DNA of 64,000 nt from Cristatella mucedo. Taxonomy: Eukaryota > Bryozoa > Phylactolaemata > Cristatellidae. The notes beneath the pieces are model-generated. The model made no database searches, was not told where the DNA came from, and worked only from the letters and a program-made list of their open reading frames with translations. Of this stretch, positions 59,679 through 64,000 are shown piece by piece. The position numbers and the translations under genes are program-made. The DNA is taken from contig WPIO01000035.1 of the NCBI GenBank assembly GCA_009760855.2, positions 2,939,001 to 3,003,000 on the forward strand, in the 5' to 3' direction. The first letter of the stretch is position 1, and every line of letters begins with the position of its first letter.

Positions 59679-60900
59679 CGAGCCCAGCCGAGGCACTGCT
59701 ACTTAGTTGCATAGATGGGCTGCTGTCGGGCTCCCTTTTCTTTTTAGGACGCTTTGGTGGCTCCTTTTTCTTTATTCTTTTTTCCTTTTTCTTTATTCTT
59801 CGAAGGTGACGAATCTCAGGATTCGTGGCTACCGGGCTTACGTGCAATGCCATTGAAACATGTGGTTTAACTGCTGATCCTGCCACTCTTTTTCACGCGT
59901 CCTCTTTTCCTTCGTTCCTTGCGTTGTAGCCTATTCTCCTAGTTATGCAGTGCTTCTCAGTTTACTTTGCCGTGTAAGGCGACGTGCTGCTTGCCGTTGC
60001 CAGCCAACTGTCCCGGTGCGAATGGCTTGAAAAGGATTTTCATGAAAAATGTTCAAGTGAGCGTGCGTGGTTGTAACTGCTCGGTCCTATTAGCTTTGTA
60101 GTGCTACCTGCTGTGAAACCTAGCATCTTGCTACAGCTTTTATATTCTGAAAAGAATGGTGCACGATTTTTCTATTTATGGTGGGCAGAAACAGGCGAAA
60201 CTGTTCGTTATCTAGCTGTCTGTATGCGAGACTGTGCAGCTGCAGACAACATCCTAGAGCTCTATAAGTAAGCTTATTCTGTGCAATGACAAAGGCTGCC
60301 CGGAGCCTTCGGAGATTTGTGATTCGAGGTTTTGGATATATTTGCTATTGAATCTAGGCCTAGGCAGGGCGTCAACATACTCCGATCATCTCCCACGAGG
60401 CGAAGTAGTAATGTTATGCCGGAGTGAAGCAGTAGCTTCATGTTCACCTTGTTGCCTTGGTCTCGTTTAATATACAGTCAGCTTATTAGCCACTGCCCAG
60501 TAGATTCTCTGGCACACAGATTCCTTACTTTTAGCATACGTTGATGATATGAACTTATGCATTAAGATACCGTGAAGTGGCTAGACATTTCGTCGCTGCC
60601 CCTTTACTGTACCAATGTTCGTCGCGATTCATTATGATATTTTGATTTGCTTTTTAGTCCCTATGGATCTTGATGTCAAAATTAAAGCGGTCATCCTTGG
60701 TGCACTGTTCCTTATTGTAAGCATGGCATTCTCTTTTGAAAAGCATTCGGCTGGTTTTCGCCATGATCTACGTTTCATAAGCTGCTGAGCCTTCGCTTTA
60801 CCCACCGACAGAAAGAGGTCTCAATGAGCTGCTGTAAAACATCAGCTTTGTATACTTGTAGGACTTCATGTATTTCGAAGTGAAGAAGAAAGATGATTAG
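46115..60900 (+). CDS. Phospholipid scramblase, tandem copy 2 (eight coding exons)
   Basis: Second PLSCR-family gene, 344 aa. Coding exons: 46115-46418, 46834-46956, 49671-49825, 52413-52543, 55082-55202, 58638-58740, 60658-60716, 60862-60900, all GT-AG, continuously open to TAG. Domain order: Pro/Gly/Tyr-rich repeat region (about 8-101); [20 protein letters not shown] (exon 2); [14 protein letters not shown] (exon 3); Cys cluster CCAGCNWC (205-212); GKISKQWSG (289-297); Ca-loop-like [12 protein letters not shown] (305-316); hydrophobic helix about 322-337; acidic/basic tail VKKKDD. Intron positions and phases match those of the gene 21 kb upstream, so the two are tandem duplicates. Compared with that copy it keeps the more canonical loop (Phe-Gly) and the Pro-rich N-terminus usual in scramblases, which binds SH3/WW partners in other members. 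Loop residue 1 is again Thr. Confidence 0.94.
46834..46956 (+). CDS. Scramblase copy 2, coding exon 2
   Basis: The acceptor region reads TTTGCAGCAG, a NAGNAG pair: starting at 46834 or 46837 both keep frame and differ by one residue. Encodes [20 protein letters not shown] and then [20 protein letters not shown]; donor GTAAGC at 46957, phase 1. Confidence 0.93.
46931..46956 (+). other. Near-identical exon-2 segment in both scramblases
   Basis: The end of exon 2 (V/I-H-Q ... V/L-E) followed by a GTAAG donor is shared with 13173-13198. The surrounding introns show no obvious similarity, so the duplication is old or intron sequence has turned over quickly. Confidence 0.5.
47630..48330 (+). mobile_element. 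LINE-2, best copy (3' part)
   Basis: Frame 47666-48079 encodes [40 protein letters not shown] and [20 protein letters not shown], the C-terminal RT-associated region typical of CR1/L2 LINEs but clearly distinct from LINE-1. It ends in a tail with CTCTCCTGGGTAACACCC. Lies in intron 2 of scramblase copy 2. Confidence 0.85.
48331..49670. other. Rest of intron 2, copy 2
   Basis: No repeat family of the window and no coding signal recognised. Confidence 0.4.
49671..49825 (+). CDS. Scramblase copy 2, coding exon 3
   Basis: Acceptor TTTTGCTCAG, donor GTACTC, 155 bases. Encodes [20 protein letters not shown], then [17 protein letters not shown] and MHITDNLGQ. Close to the vertebrate pattern VFTGFE...NKYEIKN.LGQ.VYFA.E. 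Confidence 0.95.
49826..52412. other. Intron 3 of scramblase copy 2
   Basis: 2.6 kb without recognisable repeats apart from a GCTGCT-type imperfect triplet tract at 49880-49935. Confidence 0.4.
52413..52543 (+). CDS. Scramblase copy 2, coding exon 4 (Cys cluster)
   Basis: Acceptor CTTGACAG, donor GTAAGC, 131 bases, phase 2. Encodes [18 protein letters not shown] and ends [14 protein letters not shown]. Locally GC-richer than the flanking introns, as expected for a conserved coding exon. Confidence 0.95.
52664..53344 (+). mobile_element. Harbinger-like non-autonomous element with MADF remnant
   Basis: Bounded by TTAA at 52664-52667 and 53341-53344. Imperfect terminal inverted repeats: GTTGCGTTTACACGGCAAAC at the left and, on the opposite strand at the right, GCTATGTTTACACGGCAGAC. 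Inside, an ATG at 52878 opens [25 protein letters not shown] then a stop; the pattern (x)YIxAVxARPCIWD is that of the start of a MADF/Myb-like domain protein, which PIF/Harbinger transposons carry. The remainder of such a gene is deleted. TWA-type target duplication (TTA or TAA) fits Harbinger; TTAA alone could also suggest piggyBac. Confidence 0.75.
53378..53450 (+). mobile_element. SINE-B 3' tail fragment
   Basis: GTGAAGCTCCTGGATTGAGA then TCAAGTTCACTTAGGGCATT, close to the tail of the SINE-B at 3.6 kb, including the following ACGAATTATTT. The tRNA head is absent. Confidence 0.7.
53695..53800 (-). mobile_element. LINE-1 3' terminus
   Basis: (TAA)n, TATATAGCGCTCTCAGAGAA, TTCTTTCTAGGCACTTAAGA, TTGCAAAGGAAGCACAATCG: the first 100 bases of the reversed 3' end only. 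Confidence 0.88.
54250..54457. mobile_element. SPIN/URR1-like hAT MITE with target duplication
   Basis: Element 54258-54449 (192 bp). Ends CAGTGGTTCTCAACCTTC and, on the opposite strand, CAATGGTTCTCAAACCTGAG. Interior contains GGCGACCCCCAACCATCACA, TTTTCCGATGGGGTCATGGC and CCCCCAAAGGGGTCGTGACC, which I recognise as the hallmark blocks of the SPIN/URR1 group of hAT transposons. Flanking 8-bp duplications CATTAGAT (54250-54257) and CTTTAGAT (54450-54457) match in 7 of 8 bases, as hAT insertion predicts. No transposase. Confidence 0.9.
54707..54872 (-). mobile_element. SINE-A
   Basis: Well-preserved minus copy in intron 4 of scramblase copy 2; contains the perfect 20-base palindrome ACGACCTCGGGGCCGAGGTC plus GT at 54814-54835. 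Confidence 0.93.
55082..55202 (+). CDS. Scramblase copy 2, coding exon 5
   Basis: Acceptor CATTGCAG, donor GTAAGT, 121 bases. Encodes [20 protein letters not shown] and ends [16 protein letters not shown]. Confidence 0.94.
55780..55895 (-). mobile_element. SINE-A, old degenerate copy
   Basis: AACTGATTCCACAGCCTCGT and TGCTGCAGGACTCGAACCCA align with the reversed SINE-A; head mostly lost. Confidence 0.7.
56762..56895 (+). mobile_element. hAT-like repeat, copy 2
   Basis: Starts CAGGGATTGGCAAATTTTTC, continues TTTCAGGAGGTCAAGAAGGC and GTGGGC...TGGTCAGGCAAAC; the counterpart of 41175-41312. Confidence 0.5.
57101..58010 (-). mobile_element. LINE-1 3' portion
   Basis: From the hairpin tail (decayed) through the C-terminal RT ORF ([20 protein letters not shown]-like frames) to the segment ACATTTTCCAATTTCTAAAT. 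Several frameshifts. Confidence 0.85.
58638..58740 (+). CDS. Scramblase copy 2, coding exon 6 (Ca-loop)
   Basis: Acceptor TTCCCTGCAG, donor GTAAGT, 103 bases, one codon longer than the upstream paralogue. Encodes [20 protein letters not shown] then [14 protein letters not shown]. Confidence 0.95.
59010..59345 (+). mobile_element. LINE-1-related fragment, highly decayed
   Basis: Codes weakly for the [12 protein letters not shown] and [16 protein letters not shown]-like C-terminus and ends with TTCTGTAAAAGTGCTTTATG in place of the hairpin tail. Confidence 0.55.
59647..59671. repeat. Poly(T) run of 25
   Basis: Followed by several T-rich runs (59740-59800). If read on the minus strand it could be the poly(A) tail of a retroposed sequence, but no parent is recognised upstream. 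Confidence 0.8.
60658..60716 (+). CDS. Scramblase copy 2, coding exon 7
   Basis: Acceptor TTTTTAG, donor GTAAGC, 59 bases. Encodes [19 protein letters not shown], the loop end and the C-terminal hydrophobic helix. Confidence 0.95.
60862..60900 (+). CDS. Scramblase copy 2, last coding exon
   Basis: Acceptor ACTTGTAG after a 145-base intron, then [12 protein letters not shown] and TAG, matching the vertebrate ending DFMFFE. Confidence 0.94.
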   Translation, partial: DFMYFEVKKKDD

Positions 60901-61270
60901 TGAAAGCTGCAATGAGGAACATTATGTTTTCGAACCCAAAGTGTCTGAATAACGCTTTCCTTTTTTTTCCGAATAGTATCAAGTCACCTTGCCGAATCCC
61001 TGCTTGCCTATAGCCATGTTATCCCAGGACGTGGGATCCGCTTCCTTAGTATGATTCATCGTCCCTGCTGCACGAGCTCGTTGGTGATCATTCGCAGCAT
61101 TCTAGCATTCTGACATTTCAGTACCTTCATTTGATATTGCACAGCGTTCTTGCAACGCTTGTGGGTGAACGTATGCCAGCCTGGATATCACAGCACTCAC
61201 CCATGCATTCAGTCATGAAAGTGGACGCTTCCTATCAGTGAGCTTGTGTGTGTGCGCGTAAAGCTTCTGT

Positions 61271-61276
61271 AATAAA
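61271..61276 (+). promoter_or_regulatory. Candidate polyadenylation signal of scramblase copy 2
   Basis: AATAAA 370 bases after the stop codon, the first canonical signal downstream. A plausible 3'UTR length; not confirmed. Confidence 0.45.
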
Positions 61277-61763
61277 GGCCCCTTTGAAGAACTGTATCAC
61301 TCGAATGGTGGTTGTATCCATTTCTCTTATTGTAGTCAGCTTGCTCCTACGATGAGAATCGTTAGTAGTGCCGTACGGTGATGGATATGCTGATAAGAGT
61401 ATGGTATGCTGATATCGGTGTTGGCACAGAGTTTATACTTCATACTTGTGCTGCAGTGTTTGTGCTTTAGCTGCTATGTTTTTAAGTAGCCTTTTTGGTC
61501 GGTCGGATGCCATTTTGCTCTTTTTATGCGGTTAGCAGCTGATCATGGTTTTGGATGCCCGGAGCCTCGTACGAGTCGCATCTTTGAAAAATCCCAGCAT
61601 TCCAACAGTACTCAGCACCCTCTCTTCTCACTCCATCTCGATGCCCATCTTCTTGCCCATAGCACCCGGCTAGCTATATCTCGACGCTTCTTGTCTCAAA
61701 TTCTAAGAAGCCCCCAAGACCCTATTTCCTACTGTCCTCATTCGGATATCCTATATCGGATAT

Positions 61764-61810
61764 GATATATATATATATATATATATATATTTATTTATAT
61801 ATATATATTA
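61764..61810. repeat. (AT)n microsatellite
   Basis: AT repeat with one TTTATTTA interruption. Confidence 0.95.
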
Positions 61811-61904
61811 CATTCTTTGCAAGCCACCGTGGAAGACAGTTCCTAATAATATATAGGTATCGCACCTGATGGCCAGCTGTACACACGAACGCACGCGAAC
61901 ACAC

Positions 61905-61965
61905 ACGTATATATATATGTAATGTATATAGTATATAAATATAATATATATATATATATTTCATA
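61905..61965. repeat. Imperfect (AT)n tract
   Basis: TATATA units broken by TGTAATG and TATAAATATAA; followed by CAGACGTGATGGCTAGCTATA, near-repeat of the preceding CACCTGATGGCCAGCTGTACA. Confidence 0.85.
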
Positions 61966-61990
61966 TATTGGGATCAGACGTGATGGCTAG

Positions 61991-62100
<110 letters not shown>

Positions 62101-62121
62101 CTTGCTAAAAATTCTTTGAAG

Positions 62122-62376
62122 AATAAGAATCATATATTTGATAAAGCGCCCTCAGAGAACTTCATCTCTTTGTAGGTGCTTTACATTTGCTGCAAATGAT
62201 GCACGATCGAACGGTTAGTGGTAGCGTGCTCAATACAAATTTAAATACAAAAATAAAATTATTAGGGATGACATGGATATGGTCAGCATGCAAGTATGGT
62301 TAGTGACAGCATGCATAGGGTCAGCATATATAAACACATCAAGATCGCATCACAGAGACCCACTAAATACTGTGTT
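62122..62376 (-). mobile_element. LINE-1 3' end
   Basis: TTTGATAAAGCGCCCTCAGA, CATTTGCTGCAAATGATGCA, CGGTTAGTGGTAGCGTGCTC: a 3' end truncated just inside the ORF C-terminus (CCCACTAAATACTGTG). Confidence 0.9.
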
Positions 62377-62377
62377 T

Positions 62378-62560
62378 CGCATTGCCCCCTCAGGGAACTG
62401 AATTTTTTTTAAGTTGCTTAACAGATGCTGTATAGAAAGCATTACCAAATTATTGGTGATAACATCCACAAGTAGCAAGCACAATGTAATCTGGCAAGCA
62501 GGCATGGAGGACTATAGTGCCACAATGCCGAGGCAGTGCAAAACAACAAAAGCACTCCAC
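62378..62560 (-). mobile_element. Second, degenerate LINE 3' end in tandem
   Basis: CCCCCTCAGGGAACTGAATT then AGATGCTGTATAGAAAGCAT begins immediately after the previous LINE-1 fragment; resembles the one at 3360-3520. Confidence 0.55.
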
Positions 62561-62836
62561 TTTCACTCTGGGTAGCTATTGATTCAGTAGAGTCGTCACT
62601 AGCTTCCAGTCGAAAAATGCATCCAGTTCAAGGCTTTTTTTTGTTGAAAAACTTGTCTCGAAACAAATGAGTAACCCTGTAACGAGGCTAAAGCTGACAT
62701 GCAGTCTTGAACCAACAGGATAGAAGAGATTGACAAGATTGACTACCTGCTATTGGACCCCAGTTAGCTTATATCCGCGTTTAGGCATTTGCAAGAATAA
62801 GTTGATGTGCTCAACTTATCGAAAAGGTGTGAACAT

Positions 62837-62978
62837 GCCTAGCTGGCTTGGTCTAGTGGTTTAAGTGCTCGCCCCGACCAAGGTCTGACTGAGGTCGTGG
62901 GCTCGAGCCCGGAGGCATATGTGAAGCGCCTGAATATAGATTAAGTTCTCTTGGGCGCTGTATAAATGAGTTATATAT
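62837..62978 (+). mobile_element. SINE-B, complete copy
   Basis: A box TGGTCTAGTGG, B-box region GGGCTCGAGCCC, tail TGTGAAGCGCCTGAATATAG and ATTAAGTTCTCTTGGGCGCT, then (AT)n. Confidence 0.92.
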
Positions 62979-63704
62979 ATATGTCATCTTTTTTGCGGAT
63001 AATTAACTTCAAACTAATAATAATAATCGCTATAGTATCTATGAGTTACACTTTCAGCAAGCATAAGAAAATCAATGAAGGTTCACATGCGTACCGGTGG
63101 AGTTGTATTTTTTTCATTTCCCTTCAAGTTAGATGATGTGGCAATGTCAGCAGGTTTTAGTTGCAAAACTTAAAAGCATTGATATCGACTGGCACTGCTT
63201 CCAAAAGATTTGATGGTGAGGAGAGGCACAGCTAACAAACCCTGGCCAGAGAGCCAGGCAGTAAGGTGGAAAGTAATCTTGTTACCTATGAACGATGTGA
63301 TTGTATGGCTTACGGCCTGGCCATTATATCTAGCCTGACCACACTCACTATTGGACAAACGGTCTGAAAGTTGGCGAGTCAGAGTGCTGAGCACGAGCCG
63401 CTGTAAGCCGGTAGCACCTGCCTCGTCAGCCGTAATACACAGACTAGTGCTAGAGGCGTAAAGAAACTTCAATAATCCGTACCGCACAGCTGGTCCCAAG
63501 AGACCTGAGCACCAAGTACTTGCCTAGCCGATGGCGAAGCCGAGGTTAATCTTCCGATGACAGGGACAGCAGAGGAGCTGATTGCTTTACAGCCACACGC
63601 ATTGGGGTGCACAGGTAGCTATGCCCAGCTAAGATAGTACGGTATAGTAATAGACTCAAAGGAAGAAGCCACCTGTCGGTGCTAAGTTGGCCATGTATGA
63701 TAAT
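62979..63704. other. No recognised feature
   Basis: Short TAATAATAAT at 63015; a 109-codon minus frame at 63170-63499 resembles nothing known. Confidence 0.4.
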
Positions 63705-63800
63705 AGGAATAAGAATAATACATTTGATAAAGTGCCCTCAGAGAACTTAATCTCTTTCTAGTCACTTTACAATTGTTGCAAAGGAAGCCTAAATGCAAGG
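63705..63800 (-). mobile_element. LINE-1 3' terminus
   Basis: AATAATACATTTGATAAAGT, GCCCTCAGAGAACTTAATCT, TTGCAAAGGAAGC: only the last ~90 bases of the element. The 200 bases after it show nothing. Confidence 0.88.
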
Positions 63801-64000
63801 GAGTAGCAAGGATTTGGGTGTAATAAGCTTAATCTCCACCTCGAGGGTCGAATGTTAAAATCTCTTTTCTAGATCCCTTCAAATAAGCTCTTTAGCTCCT
63901 CTTTTAACCGTTCATGTTAGCTACTTGAGAACTGTACAGGATAGAGCAAAACTAAACGGTTTTAATAGTTCATGTGGGCTTGTGAGCTAAAAGTGACTAT

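Overview
This is a stretch of nuclear genome from an animal, almost certainly an invertebrate. Coding sequence sits in short exons (39 to 304 bases) with GT-AG introns up to 3.8 kb. The rest is dominated by non-LTR retrotransposon remains, tRNA-derived SINEs, DNA-transposon relics and microsatellites. I cannot name the species from the sequence. No bacterial features (operons, ribosome binding sites, CRISPR) and no rRNA or functional tRNA genes were seen.

Two genes can be reconstructed completely. Both are on the + strand and both encode phospholipid scramblases of the PLSCR family. Gene 1 has eight coding exons from 10580 to 25348 (261 aa). Gene 2 has eight coding exons from 46115 to 60900 (344 aa). 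All seven introns lie at matching positions with the same phases, and four internal exons have exactly equal lengths (155, 131, 121 and 59 bases). They are therefore tandem duplicates. They differ in the N-terminus: gene 2 carries a long Gly-Gly-Tyr-Pro/Ala-Pro repeat, and gene 1 has only a short leader. In both, the first acidic residue of the family's Ca2+-binding loop is Thr.

Layout. 1-10.5 kb: three SINE-A copies in direct tandem, a SINE-B nested in a SINE-A, LINE fragments and a long (GA)n tract grown inside a LINE. 10.6-25.3 kb: scramblase gene 1, with LINEs, SINEs and a roughly 60-bp minisatellite in its introns. 25.3-46 kb: intergenic, with two long L2-type LINE copies, shorter LINE and SINE copies, two CpG-rich blocks (about 39.85-41.6 kb and 43.3-44.45 kb) and a perfect 14-bp hairpin. 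46.1-60.9 kb: scramblase gene 2, whose introns hold a SPIN/URR1-like hAT MITE with its target duplication and a Harbinger-like deletion derivative that keeps the start of a MADF-type ORF. 61-64 kb: long (AT)n tracts, LINE 3' ends and a SINE-B.

The repeats form a system. SINE-B ends in a 3' tail that closely resembles the hairpin-forming 3' end of the L2-type LINE (LINE-1 below), as expected if the SINE is mobilised by the LINE's reverse transcriptase. SINE-A has perfect Pol III A and B boxes but a different tail. A second CR1/L2-like LINE (LINE-2) is present only as 3' fragments.
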